Counted from the first letter of the stretch, positions 1 through 8,063 are shown. The stretch is 64,000 bases of DNA from Lachnospiraceae bacterium (GCA_910575275.1 CAJTEE010000001.1:827768-891767); one strand, 5' to 3'. Numbers and translations: made by a program. The notes: generated by a model not told the origin, from the sequence alone.

Positions 1-1404
1 CAGATGATCGGTCGGCTCATCCAAAAGCAGCACGTTCGCACCGGAAATCATAAGCTTCGAAAGCATGCAGCGTACTCTCTCGCCGCCGGACAAAACCTTT
101 ACCTTCTTCACGCCATCCTCGCCCGCAAACAGCATTCTTCCGAGGAAGCCGCGGACATACGTCACGTCCTTTTCCGGGGAATACTGTGTCAGCCAGTCCA
201 CAATCGTATCGTCATTGTCAAACTCGGCGCTGTTGTCCTTCGGAAAATACGCCTGTGTCGTCGTCAGCCCCCATTTGTAATTGCCAGAATCCGGCTCCAT
301 CTCGCCGGACAGAATCTTGAAAAGCGTCGTCTTCGCAAGCTCGTTCGGACCGACCAGCGCCACCTTGTCCTCACGCCCAAGCGTAAAGGAGAGATTGTCC
401 AGAACCTTTACGCCGTCTATGGTTTTGGAAAGGTTCTCCACCGTCAGGACCTCGTTTCCGATCTCGCGGAACGGGCGGAAATCAATATATGGGTATTTCC
501 GGCTCGACGGCTTGATCTCATCGAGCTCGATCTTTTCCAGCGCACGCTTCCTCGAGGTAGCCTGCTTGGATTTGGAGGCGTTGGCCGAGAAGCGCTGGAT
601 AAATTCCTGCAACTCCTTGATCTTTTCCTCCTTCTTCCGGTTCGCCTCCTTCATCTGCTTGATCATCAGCTGGCTGGACTCGAACCAGAAGTCATAGTTG
701 CCGGCGTAAAGCTGGATCTTTCCGTAGTCAATATCCGCGATCTGCGTACATACCTTATTTAAGAAGTAACGGTCATGGGAGACCACGATCACCGTGTTCT
801 CGAAATTGATCAGAAACTCCTCGAGCCAGGCGATTGCATCCAGATCAAGATGGTTTGTTGGCTCATCCAAAAGCAGGATATCCGGGTTGCCAAACAATGC
901 CTGCGCTAAGAGCACCTTTACCTTTAAGGGGCCGGTCAGCTCCTTCATCTGCTTATAATGCATCTCTGTCTCAACACCGAGGCCGTTTAAGAGGTTCTCC
1001 GCATCGGACTCTGCCTCCCAGCCGTTCATGGCGGCAAATTCGCCCTCCAGCTCGGCAGCCTTGATGCCGTCTTCATCCGTAAAGTCCTCCTTCATGTAGA
1101 TGGCGTCCTTTTCCTTCATGATGTCATAGAGGCGTTTGTTCCCCATGATGACCGTATCCAAAACAGGATATTCGTCGTATTTAAAGTGGTCCTGCTGCAA
1201 AAAGGACAGGCGCTGGCCCGGCGTGACTGCCACCTCGCCGTTCGTCGGCTCAAGCTGCCCGGATAATATTCTTAAAAAAGTAGATTTGCCAGCGCCGTTC
1301 GCGCCGATCAACCCGTAGCAGTTTCCCTCGGTGAATTTAATGTTTACGTCCTCGAACAACGCCTTTTTCCCCACCCGCAATGTAACATTATTTGCACTGA
1401 TCAT
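1..1404 (-). CDS. ABC-F family ATPase, YkpA/YbiT-like (3' end outside window)
   Basis: Cytosolic ABC-F protein with two ATPase domains and no membrane segments; the family acts on ribosomes. About 468 residues are visible, starting at ATG 1404, and the C-terminus runs off the window at the second Walker B (DEPTDHL). The first Walker A (LIGANGAGKST) and first Walker B (DEPTNHLD) are canonical, and the basic linker (SANASKSKQATSRK) between the domains is clear. The second Walker A reads GPNELAKTT, and the first signature motif reads LTGPLK instead of LSGGE-type, while the second signature (LSGGERV) is intact. The two unusual motifs would fall in the same composite ATP site. Family assignment is firm; the exact subgroup is from memory of YkpA-type sequences. 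A promoter lies at 1456-1483. Confidence 0.93.
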   Translation of the reverse strand, partial: MISANNVTLRVGKKALFEDVNIKFTEGNCYGLIGANGAGKSTFLRILSGQLEPTNGEVAVTPGQRLSFLQQDHFKYDEYPVLDTVIMGNKRLYDIMKEKDAIYMKEDFTDEDGIKAAELEGEFAAMNGWEAESDAENLLNGLGVETEMHYKQMKELTGPLKVKVLLAQALFGNPDILLLDEPTNHLDLDAIAWLEEFLINFENTVIVVSHDRYFLNKVCTQIADIDYGKIQLYAGNYDFWFESSQLMIKQMKEANRKKEEKIKELQEFIQRFSANASKSKQATSRKRALEKIELDEIKPSSRKYPYIDFRPFREIGNEVLTVENLSKTIDGVKVLDNLSFTLGREDKVALVGPNELAKTTLFKILSGEMEPDSGNYKWGLTTTQAYFPKDNSAEFDNDDTIVDWLTQYSPEKDVTYVRGFLGRMLFAGEDGVKKVKVLSGGERVRCMLSKLMISGANVLLLDEPTDHL

Positions 1405-1455
1405 GTTCTAACCCTCAATCTTCTCCTGTTTTCACGTTTTATGGCCGCACCTTCT

Positions 1456-1483
1456 ATTATACATAAAACCTTTGTTTTTGCAA
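1456..1483 (-). promoter_or_regulatory. Promoter of the ABC-F gene
   Basis: On the minus strand TTGCAA (1483-1478) is followed after 16 bases by a perfect TATAAT (1461-1456), about 50 bases before the ABC-F start. It is a sigma-A-type promoter by pattern only. Confidence 0.6.
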
Positions 1484-1523
1484 GGAAAATACGCGTGTGT
1501 TTCACGCCAAATATACCTGGCCG

Positions 1524-1610
1524 TTATTCGGAAAATACTTTTCCCAGCTCAATCAGGCCCCCGTCAAGCACACGGACCTTTGCCATATCCTCCCTGTCAT
1601 GTCCGGTTGT
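1524..1610. repeat. Upstream copy of a decayed duplicated segment
   Basis: This intergenic stretch resembles 2727-2800: both contain TTATTCGG, then CAG(C/T)TCAATCAGGC, then a TCCTC(C/T)CTG(C/T)CAT-like block. On the minus strand it can be read as a short tail ending LIELGKVFSE and a stop, and the second copy has the related ending LIELRKMLPE, so both may be remains of one gene end. I do not recognise that gene. The rest of 1405-1756 holds two promoters and no gene. Confidence 0.45.
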
Positions 1611-1646
1611 TTCCCATGATTGCTGTATTCATTGACTTTCTGCTGC

Positions 1647-1676
1647 TTGACACAAAGTATATTGACATGCTATGCT
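1647..1676 (+). promoter_or_regulatory. Promoter of the nitrilase-family gene
   Basis: TTGACA (1647-1652), an 18-base spacer and TATGCT (1671-1676) lie 80 bases before the start codon. The gene also has a strong AGGAGG ribosome site seven bases before its ATG. Confidence 0.55.
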
Positions 1677-1756
1677 TTTTTCAAGAAATTTCTGAAGCGG
1701 CTCTTGAAACCCATATGAAGGCAACATAAAGATTCCAGTGCAGCAGGAGGCATAGC

Positions 1757-2569
1757 ATGAATCAGAAAACCAGAATCGCGGCGGCACAGTTTTCCATGTC
1801 AGACAGCATGGAGGCCAATTATCAAAAGGCTCTGCACTATATCCGCGAGGCGGCCGTAAAGGGAGCAAGACTTGTCTGTTTCCCGGAGGGACAGCTCTCC
1901 CAGTATGTTCCGCAGTACGAGGGCCTTGACACGGACGGCTTTGCCGTAGAGCTTACGCATCCTTTTGTGAAGGGGCTCTGCGCGGCCTGCCGGGAAAATC
2001 ATATCCTAGCGGCCCTGGGACTTTGTCTGAAACTTGACGAGCATGTCTACGCGACTGTCGCGCTGATTTCGGAGGACGGCTCCATCCTCGGCATTGAAAA
2101 GAAAAAGCACATCGTCCGCGCCAAACATTTTTATGAAAAGGACTACTTTACGGCCGGGAACGACGGATTCCAGGTCATCGACACATCCATCGGGAAAATC
2201 GGCCTGATCGTCTGCTATGACCGCCATTTTCCGGAGAGCTATCGGGCCTGCGTGCGCAAGGGGGCGGAGTTGATTCTCGTTCCGGTCGCCAACGAAAAGC
2301 TTGAGCCGACTGAAATCTTCCGCTGGGAAATCCGCATTGCCGCTTTCCAGAACAGCGTAAACCTGATTATGTGCAATCGGATCGGTCTGGATGGAAACAT
2401 GGATTTTTGTGGGGAGACTCTCATGGCCGCCCCCGACGGCAGCCTTCTTGCCCTGGCGGACGATACGGAGCAGTTGCTTTTTGCCGACATGGATCTGGCC
2501 GGCACGGCAGAAATCCGCCGTCAAAGGCAGTATTTCCCGCTTCTGCGCCCGGATGTGTTTCTTCTGTAA
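1757..2569 (+). CDS. Carbon-nitrogen hydrolase (nitrilase superfamily)
   Basis: Cytosolic amidohydrolase of 270 residues, the usual size for a single-domain CN hydrolase. The Glu-Lys-Cys triad is visible: E44 in FPEGQ, K116 in the KKKH segment and the nucleophile C153 in CYDRHFPES. The family hydrolyses carbon-nitrogen bonds of amides, carbamoyl amino acids or omega-amides; the substrate cannot be told from sequence. A carbamoyl-amino-acid amidase role would suit the nearby ATC-hydrolase island, because ATC hydrolysis gives N-carbamoyl-cysteine, but that is inference. The start is set by AGGAGG seven bases upstream. The gene is monocistronic and converges on the ATC-hydrolase genes. Part of its 3' end recurs in degenerate form at 2835-2880. 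Confidence 0.9.
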   Translation: MNQKTRIAAAQFSMSDSMEANYQKALHYIREAAVKGARLVCFPEGQLSQYVPQYEGLDTDGFAVELTHPFVKGLCAACRENHILAALGLCLKLDEHVYATVALISEDGSILGIEKKKHIVRAKHFYEKDYFTAGNDGFQVIDTSIGKIGLIVCYDRHFPESYRACVRKGAELILVPVANEKLEPTEIFRWEIRIAAFQNSVNLIMCNRIGLDGNMDFCGETLMAAPDGSLLALADDTEQLLFADMDLAGTAEIRRQRQYFPLLRPDVFLL

Positions 2570-2587
2570 AAAATAAACAAGAGCGCT

Positions 2588-2615
2588 AAAAAGGGAGATA
2601 AGCAGCTTATCTCCC
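2588..2615 (-). terminator. Terminator of the ATC-hydrolase/symporter operon
   Basis: A perfect 10-bp stem GGGAGATAAG/CTTATCTCCC with a 3-base loop (2593-2615). On the minus strand it is followed by TTTTT (2592-2588), so it fits the operon entering from the right. It may also stop the convergent hydrolase transcript, although no T-run follows on the plus strand. Confidence 0.75.
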
Positions 2616-2616
2616 T

Positions 2617-2659
2617 GGAAATTAACGATTCACACTCAAAGCAGTGAAGCATTTATTTC
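2617..2659. repeat. Hairpin repeat, left copy
   Basis: This stretch matches 10131-10174 in the same orientation at about 33 of 41 positions. Both copies fold as a short hairpin inside AAATTAA...CATT(T/A)ATTTC, and a stem pair differs in a compensatory way (TTCAC/GTGAA here, TTCGC/GCGAA there). The two copies bracket the whole ATC-hydrolase island. Confidence 0.5.
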
Positions 2660-2690
2660 ATTCCAATTCGTCATCATACGGAGGATCTCC

Positions 2691-2880
2691 CATTTCTGCG
2701 CCGGATGGACCTGGCCCGGATCTCTGTTTATTCGGGAAGCATCTTTCTCAGTTCAATCAGGCATGCTGACTCTTGCGGCATCCTCTCTGCCATAATCCTC
2801 ATGAATAGGGAGCGAACCGCCACAGCTCTCACCAGAACGGCCGAGATCCGCCGTCAAAGGCAGTATCTTCCGCTTTTTTG
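2691..2880. repeat. Mosaic of degenerate pieces of the nitrilase locus
   Basis: Positions 2835-2880 repeat the 3' coding end of the upstream hydrolase (2502-2547) with few changes, including the identical 21-bp block at 2847-2867. Positions 2691-2708 resemble 2538-2556, and 2727-2800 resemble the segment upstream of that gene (1524-1610). A duplicated copy of the hydrolase locus with most of its coding region lost is the simplest reading. No intact gene is encoded here on the plus strand. Confidence 0.6.
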
Positions 2881-3528
2881 CTCTCCCTCGTAGTTATCGT
2901 AACCGTGGAGAAAGGCGGCGTCTGTCCCTGTCGCCTCACAGGCTGCCCTTGCCGCTTCCAAAAACAGGCGGCACCTAACCTCCTCCGTAAGCTCTGGAAG
3001 CGGTTTTTTATCATCGTTGCAAAAAGCCGCATCAAACTTTGGAAACAGTTCCCTTCGTTCCTTTTCGCAGAGATTTGCCGGCCGCAGGTAAACGGATAAA
3101 CGACAGAATTCATCCCCTTCATTCAAAAGTGTTTTTCCAAGATTAATCTGCGCCTTTTCGCTCACTGCTGCTTTGACATAGGCCGGATAAAATTCCTCAC
3201 AATACATCTGCCCGAGAAGCGGTTCGGTTTCCCATACGGCTGCCATTGGGCAGGAGAGTATGTTCACAAAAAGTTCCTCCTCCTCCCGGCACAGCCATTC
3301 ACGGACCGCTCCCCTGCCGCAGGGAACTCCCCAGTTTTTGTCCATTATAAATCTAAGATTGGGCTTATAGCCGCTTTGAAGCATCTGCTCCCGTTTCAGC
3401 TGGCCAAGCCTTTTTCCGTATCCCCGAACTGCTTCACGGATGGCCGCCTTCCCTTTAATTCCATTTGTTTCTGTCAGTGTCCTCGCAAAAGCGAGATAAA
3501 GTGCCGCAAATTGCCCGTTATCCTGCAT
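2854..3528 (-). CDS. ATC-hydrolase family protein, C-terminally truncated paralogue
   Basis: Member of the L-2-amino-thiazoline-4-carboxylic acid hydrolase family (PF14196 type). It has the shared motifs CPMAAVW, YCEEF and C-R-L-S-V-Y-L-R-P. It is 224 residues, while the three other family members here are 296-312. Similarity to them stops near residue 215, and the last eight codons lie in the antisense strand of a repeat derived from the nitrilase gene, so about 90 C-terminal residues have been lost. The start is set by AAAGGAGG six bases upstream of ATG 3528. It overlaps the stop of the preceding paralogue by 11 bases, so translation is probably coupled. Whether the short protein is active is unknown. 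Confidence 0.82.
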   Translation of the reverse strand: MQDNGQFAALYLAFARTLTETNGIKGKAAIREAVRGYGKRLGQLKREQMLQSGYKPNLRFIMDKNWGVPCGRGAVREWLCREEEELFVNILSCPMAAVWETEPLLGQMYCEEFYPAYVKAAVSEKAQINLGKTLLNEGDEFCRLSVYLRPANLCEKERRELFPKFDAAFCNDDKKPLPELTEEVRCRLFLEAARAACEATGTDAAFLHGYDNYEGEQKSGRYCL

Positions 3529-4417
3529 ATCCGACCTCCTTTAACAGTGGCTTTAAAAAGCAGTTTTGGATGAGTTCCTTTGCCCGGTGCTTCCCATAGG
3601 TTTCCCAAAGAGGTTCCTCGTCGGGTCGGATATGAATCGGCAGATGGCCTTCCAGAAAATTGTTGTCAATCAACTGCTCCGTCGCCTGCGCACGCTCCCG
3701 AAACTCCCTTCCCTGCGCGGCGGCCGCTTGTGTAAGGCCGAAGGCTACGGCTGCGATTCCATCCTCCCGGAATGCCTCATCTGCACATTCCAAAAGATAG
3801 TAATACATTTTGATCCACAGCATGTTAAAGCCCTCTTTTCCCTGCGGTTTCGGCATAGCGGTTTCCGGTTTGCGATACCCCGGATCGTATTCCTCAAAGC
3901 AGAGTTTCCTTTCTTCCTCCGTCAAATTTTCCGGGCGAAACGTATGATAGAAGCAGCAGCGGTCGTCCCCGTCCTGCGTTAGGGTACGCGTAAGGTTGAT
4001 TTTCGCCTTTCCAAAGCTAAATGCCTCATAGCAGGCTATATGAAATTCTTCACAGTAAATGCGCCCAAGGGCCTTTGCGTCGTATTTTTTCCATACATCC
4101 GCGAACGAGCAGATTAGCGTATCGCTGATCCGCTCCTCCCGTGTATTCCGAATCACCTTTGAGGTAAAACGAGGTTCCCCCGGACGATCTCTCCCTTCCT
4201 GGAAAAGCGTAAGCAGATTGATTTTTATTTGATTGTCCATCAGGCGTTTTCTATTTGTCAGCCCCCGGTCCTTTCCGTAGCGCCTTACGGCCTCACGCAA
4301 AGCGGCTTCCCCTTCTATCCCATAGCGCGCAACCAGTTCCTTTGCTATGAATGTATACAAAATGACCCAGCTATCCTGCAGACATTCCAGCTTGATATCC
4401 TCTAATCGCTTTATCAT
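3518..4417 (-). CDS. ATC-hydrolase family protein
   Basis: Full-length family member of 299 residues; in Pseudomonas the founding enzyme opens the thiazoline ring of L-ATC to N-carbamoyl-L-cysteine. Conserved features are REAVRRYGKDRG near the N-terminus, YCEEFHIACYEAF, and the final CCFYHTFRP block. The usual CPMADVW motif reads CSFADVW here. ATG 4417 is preferred because AAAGGA lies six bases upstream and the N-terminus then matches the paralogues (a QD pair near residue 14). An in-frame ATG at 4432 overlaps the stop of the preceding micro-ORF in an ATGA junction and remains possible. It is closest to the 9041-9979 paralogue. The true substrate is not shown by the sequence. Confidence 0.85.
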   Translation of the reverse strand: MIKRLEDIKLECLQDSWVILYTFIAKELVARYGIEGEAALREAVRRYGKDRGLTNRKRLMDNQIKINLLTLFQEGRDRPGEPRFTSKVIRNTREERISDTLICSFADVWKKYDAKALGRIYCEEFHIACYEAFSFGKAKINLTRTLTQDGDDRCCFYHTFRPENLTEEERKLCFEEYDPGYRKPETAMPKPQGKEGFNMLWIKMYYYLLECADEAFREDGIAAVAFGLTQAAAAQGREFRERAQATEQLIDNNFLEGHLPIHIRPDEEPLWETYGKHRAKELIQNCFLKPLLKEVGYAG

Positions 4418-4428
4418 AAAAAATCCTT

Positions 4429-4539
4429 TCATACATCCTTCTTTTTTGAATAATTGGGCCACTCCTTCTTAAACTGCCAGAGCATCCAAATAATAAACCC
4501 ACTTAAAACCACAATACAGCCATAAACCAGCATGTCCAT
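4429..4539 (-). CDS. 36-residue single-span membrane protein between symporter and hydrolase
   Basis: A small gene with its own strong ribosome site (CAGGAGG, then seven bases, then ATG). The ATG shares its A with the TAA stop of the symporter gene (TAATG), and the TGA stop overlaps a candidate start of the next gene. The product begins MDMLVYGCIVVLSG, has one hydrophobic helix of about 20 residues, then a basic-rich tail (KKEW, SKKKDV). Size, topology and tight coupling resemble the small accessory subunits known for some SSS and NSS transporters, so a symporter subunit is the leading idea. No homologue was identified by eye. Confidence 0.65.
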   Translation of the reverse strand: MDMLVYGCIVVLSGFIIWMLWQFKKEWPNYSKKKDV

Positions 4540-5936
4540 TATCGTACCTCCTGTTTTTCAATTGATACCTCCACCGCATCCGGTGCAAAGGGAGTAATTA
4601 CAGCCATGATAATCCCGCTGATGACGATGCCATATACAATCGGCGGCAGATTAAACCATACCAGCTTTTTCAACTCACAAACCACGGCGAACCCGCCACC
4701 ACAGACAATAGCGATCAAAGCCGCCATATAAGACTTTTTCTTCCCGGAAAAAATTCCATACAGCATCGGAATCAGGCAGCCTCCGACGTAGGCGGTAGAG
4801 CTTAAGGTCCATACGGACATAATGTCGGGAACAAGGATCGCAAAACCCAGCCCAAGAAGCCCGATCACAAGAACAGAGGTTTTCGTAACCATAACCATCT
4901 GCTTGTCACTGGCCTTGGGATTAATCAGGTTTTTATATATATCGACAGAAACATTGGTCGCGCCTGTCAGCATATAGGAGTCGGCAGTTGACATTATGGC
5001 CGCCATCAACGCGCCGACACAGATTCCCCGAATTCCAACCGGGAGATAGGTCGTCAGAAGCGTCGCAAAGACCATGTCCTTCGACGTCTCAGCCGGCAAA
5101 AGCACCATCGCAGAAAGTCCCATAATCATTGCCATGAACCCAATCATAAGTTGTGGGAAGGCGACAATCAGATTGCTTAAACGGGCCGTATTCGCGTCTT
5201 TCGCGGCAAAAAAGCGTGCATATCGATTTCCGTCGATCAGAACCGGAAGTGCCGTCGCGCAGAGGATTTTTACCGCACTGGAAAGATCCAGCGTAAAATG
5301 TCCTGCGGGAGCGGTAGCCGCAATCCCTTCCCAGCAGCCGGCCTTCGTAAAGGAGATCGCTGCAGTCAAAACGACTCCCAGCGTCAAAAATACAAATTGA
5401 ATGTAGTCGGTCATGGCCACTCCCCACATACCGCTGGAAAGCGTATAGATCAGAATGATCGCCATGCCAATGCACATGCCAAGCTTCATATCAACACCCA
5501 GCAGCAAATGCAGGCAGCTTCCCAAGGCAATGGACTGCATAGCAGGGCCGCTTCCCATCTGATAGATCGCACAAAACAGCCCGCCGAGCGCCTGGCATTT
5601 TTTTCCGTAAACGCGGCCTAACATTTCGGGAGCGGTGAATCCTCCGATATTCCGCATTTTCTTAGCCAGAAAAATCGCCATAAAAATGTTGATGCCAAAC
5701 AGGATAAGCAGCTTCGGCAGCTCAACAATTCCACTCGCAAAGCCATTGCCGGTGGAGCCGGTTAAAACGCCTCCGCCAACTCCTGTGGCAAGAAAGGTCG
5801 CAACCAGTACTGACAGTCCAAGCTTCTTGTCGGCAACGGCATAGTCTTCCATGCTGGCCGAGGTCTTAAAATACGCTCCGATCAAAATCATGAATACTGC
5901 GTAAATAACAATCACAATCCAGTCCAATCCTTGCAT
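4539..5936 (-). CDS. Sodium:solute symporter (SSS family)
   Basis: Integral membrane transporter of 465 residues, made almost wholly of hydrophobic segments (about a dozen). Typical SSS features are the N-terminal ATFLATGVGGG and TGNGFASG segments, a mid-protein GMWGVAMTDYIQF segment, and the core helix IMSTADSYMLTGATN, which carries the Na+-site residues of the family. The substrate is not evident from sequence. It is the first gene of an operon with the micro-ORF and two ATC-hydrolase family genes, so it probably imports their substrate. A LysR gene is divergent, 147 bases away. Confidence 0.9.
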   Translation of the reverse strand: MQGLDWIVIVIYAVFMILIGAYFKTSASMEDYAVADKKLGLSVLVATFLATGVGGGVLTGSTGNGFASGIVELPKLLILFGINIFMAIFLAKKMRNIGGFTAPEMLGRVYGKKCQALGGLFCAIYQMGSGPAMQSIALGSCLHLLLGVDMKLGMCIGMAIILIYTLSSGMWGVAMTDYIQFVFLTLGVVLTAAISFTKAGCWEGIAATAPAGHFTLDLSSAVKILCATALPVLIDGNRYARFFAAKDANTARLSNLIVAFPQLMIGFMAMIMGLSAMVLLPAETSKDMVFATLLTTYLPVGIRGICVGALMAAIMSTADSYMLTGATNVSVDIYKNLINPKASDKQMVMVTKTSVLVIGLLGLGFAILVPDIMSVWTLSSTAYVGGCLIPMLYGIFSGKKKSYMAALIAIVCGGGFAVVCELKKLVWFNLPPIVYGIVISGIIMAVITPFAPDAVEVSIEKQEVR

Positions 5937-5988
5937 ATACGTACTCCTCCTTCGTTTTGTTTTGCATACAGCTTTTTATAGCGGCGGA

Positions 5989-6040
5989 TAGTATACTACG
6001 AATTATAGCACTTGACTTTGAAAAGCAGTTAATTTATTAT
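5989..6040 (+). promoter_or_regulatory. LysR promoter and palindromic operator candidate
   Basis: TTGACT (6012-6017), a 17-base spacer and TATTAT (6035-6040) form a good promoter for the LysR gene at 6084. Just upstream lies the perfect palindrome TAGTATACTA (5989-5998), placed between the divergent LysR and symporter genes where a LysR-type regulator would be expected to bind. Confidence 0.55.
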
Positions 6041-6083
6041 TCTCATAGCCGCATATCTCAAAATATGGAGGAAGAAAACATAT

Positions 6084-7016
6084 ATGACATACGATCAGAT
6101 TCGGCATGTGCTGGAAATCGCCAAAACAGAGTCCATCAATCAGGCCGCGAACAACCTGTTTCTGACGCAGTCCGCTCTGTCTTTGTCTATTAAAACCCTG
6201 GAAAAGGAGCTAGGGCATGAAATTTTTATCCGTCATAACAAGGGAGTTTCGCTGACCTCCTTCGGAAGGACCTTTGTCTCCTATGCACAGCCAATCAAAA
6301 CCCAGATGGAGCAGCTGCAAAAGCTGGGAAAACAGACCTCCCCAACGCCTACACTTTCGTTTAAAGTGGCAAGTAATGGTTTCCGTTTTGTAAGCCGTGC
6401 CTGCTCTGGGATATACGAAAAATACAAAACCGTGGGAATACGTCTCGAGGAATTTGATGGGGTCGGCGACGAGACGCTGGAGCTCGTGGCAAATCATACG
6501 GTGGAAATCGGGATTGTACGTTACTGGAGCTGCTACAAACCGCTGTATCAAAAGCAGCTTGCCGCAAAGTCATTAAATTTCTATCCGTTAGCCAGTAAAA
6601 GGCTTTGCATCCTAGTCGGACAGGGAAGTCCTCTTTACCGGTCCGAGCGGGAACAGCTCCGGTCGGAGGAGCTATGGGGGTATCCGATGATCATGCATGA
6701 ATATATGGATTCCGGCCCCTATTCTGATATTTTGGACCGTTTGCAGCTTGGAAAATCCGCAAACAGAATCATCACCTCCTCCCGAGCCGTTATTTATGAT
6801 TTCCTGGAAACGACCGACGGATATTACCTGAGCTCCGCCCTGGAGGAAAATGCCGAAGGAATGTTTCTGGAGCAGGAACAAAACGGCAGGACCTTAAAAG
6901 CGTTTTATCTGGAGGGATCGCAGATCGAATCCGTAATCGGCTGGGTCAAACACAGCGCGTATACTCCCGGAATGCTAGCAAATGAATTTATAGCCCGGAT
7001 CAGCTCCTATCTGTAA
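6084..7016 (+). CDS. LysR-family transcriptional regulator, probable symporter/ATC-operon regulator
   Basis: 310 residues, standard for LysR. The N-terminal winged helix-turn-helix spans about residues 1-60 (AANNLFLTQSALSLSIKTLE, then an ELG.EIF-type strand), followed by the long linker helix and the effector-binding domain from about residue 90. It is transcribed divergently from the symporter/ATC-hydrolase operon, the classic arrangement for a LysR protein and its target. The ribosome site GGAGG is 12 bases from the ATG, which is rather long. The effector is unknown; the imported substrate of the symporter is the natural guess. Confidence 0.9.
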   Translation: MTYDQIRHVLEIAKTESINQAANNLFLTQSALSLSIKTLEKELGHEIFIRHNKGVSLTSFGRTFVSYAQPIKTQMEQLQKLGKQTSPTPTLSFKVASNGFRFVSRACSGIYEKYKTVGIRLEEFDGVGDETLELVANHTVEIGIVRYWSCYKPLYQKQLAAKSLNFYPLASKRLCILVGQGSPLYRSEREQLRSEELWGYPMIMHEYMDSGPYSDILDRLQLGKSANRIITSSRAVIYDFLETTDGYYLSSALEENAEGMFLEQEQNGRTLKAFYLEGSQIESVIGWVKHSAYTPGMLANEFIARISSYL

Positions 7017-7018
7017 AA

Positions 7019-7056
7019 AATATTTGATATAATTTTTTTTTATAACAAATATTTTT
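7019..7056. terminator. A/T-rich terminator between convergent LysR and RpiR genes
   Basis: A/T-rich inverted repeat AATATTTG-TATAA / TTATA-CAAATATT with T-runs on both strands, directly after the LysR stop and before the end of the convergent RpiR gene. The stem is weak. Confidence 0.45.
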
Positions 7057-7126
7057 CTCACTCATAGCTGTTATGTGCCCTTAATCAAAAATTTTTTAAG
7101 CATCGAGGTTCACCCTTATCTACTGC

Positions 7127-7957
7127 CTATTTATTTTTTATCGCATCCAACCGATCCTGCTCAACCAGGTTCCCATATGCGGCCTCTCCCAGCTTTTCTA
7201 CAAGCAGCGACATCAGAATATTAATTAGTCCCAGCGTTCCAACCTGTGACGCGTAAAAAGCAGCAGCTTTCTGCCGAACAAGCAGCGTATGCTCCGCATA
7301 TTTTGCCAGGGGAGAACGGAGGCTATCCGTGACCGCGATTATATGTATATCTGTGTGAACCGCGGCATACTCTGCCAGCTCGATCGTACGTGAAGAATAA
7401 GAAGGAAAAGAAAATACCACCAGTGTATCTCTTTCTGATGCATTTCTCAGATAATCCATTTCACAATCCATCATATTGCCAAGGAACAAGGCATTGCCAC
7501 GCAGCTCATTGAGATGAATCGAAAACAAGGCGGCCATTGCGCCTGCATTCCTGACGCCAGCCGTATAAATCCTCTCCGCGTACAGAAGAAGATCCGCTAC
7601 GGCATGCAGTTCCTCCGGAGCGTTTCTAATCACAAGCTCCTGTATATTTTCCATATCCAGACGTACGGAACGCGTCTGCGCGGTTTCATCATGGTCTATG
7701 CTTTGAAGCCTTGCGAAACGCCCCATCTGTGTATGTGTCCTCTCCTTCAGCTGCTCTTTTACCTCTTGAAATCCTGAATAGCCCAGGCTGGTACAGAATT
7801 GAACCACAAGCGATTCACTGACACCCAGCTCTCTGGCAATGGCTCTGGTAGACATGAATGCGGCATCCGTCCAATGCTCCAGCAAAAAATCGGCAATTTT
7901 CTTTTTCCGTTTGGGAAGGCCGTCATAAGAGGCCTGAATTTTTTCCAGAATATTCAT
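7127..7957 (-). CDS. RpiR/MurR-family transcriptional regulator
   Basis: 276 residues with the two-part RpiR layout. The N-terminal helix-turn-helix (KRKKKIADFLLEHW, then STRAIARELGVSESLVVQF) covers about residues 10-75. A SIS domain, a fold that usually binds phosphosugars, covers about 105-265 and contains ERIYTAGVRNAGAMAA and DTLVVFSFPSYSSRT. The start at 7957 is chosen because GGGAG lies five bases upstream; the ATG at 7960 is too close to it. It is divergent from the second ATC-hydrolase pair, with a strong promoter for that pair between them, so it probably regulates that pair. Whether it senses a sugar phosphate is unclear from context. Confidence 0.88.
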   Translation of the reverse strand: MNILEKIQASYDGLPKRKKKIADFLLEHWTDAAFMSTRAIARELGVSESLVVQFCTSLGYSGFQEVKEQLKERTHTQMGRFARLQSIDHDETAQTRSVRLDMENIQELVIRNAPEELHAVADLLLYAERIYTAGVRNAGAMAALFSIHLNELRGNALFLGNMMDCEMDYLRNASERDTLVVFSFPSYSSRTIELAEYAAVHTDIHIIAVTDSLRSPLAKYAEHTLLVRQKAAAFYASQVGTLGLINILMSLLVEKLGEAAYGNLVEQDRLDAIKNK

Positions 7958-8034
7958 CATAACTCCCTTTTTCCCTTTATTTGTAAGCAGTATATACCAC
8001 AAAAAAAAGCATTTCAATATTTTTAAAAAAAGAA

Positions 8035-8063
8035 TTGACAAATAATAATCATTTATGTATTAT
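8035..8063 (+). promoter_or_regulatory. Strong promoter of the second ATC-hydrolase pair
   Basis: TTGACA (8035-8040), exactly 17 bases, then TATTAT (8058-8063) in a very A/T-rich region, about 70 bases before the first hydrolase start. It lies between the divergent RpiR gene and the pair. Confidence 0.75.

Noticed and set aside
4..762. Plus-strand open frames across 1-1400
   Set aside because: They lie on the opposite strand of the ABC-F coding region and show no family motif or ribosome site.
2705..2893. 62-residue plus-strand frame starting MDLARISV
   Set aside because: It is assembled from degenerate pieces of the nitrilase locus and has no ribosome site, so it is not a gene.
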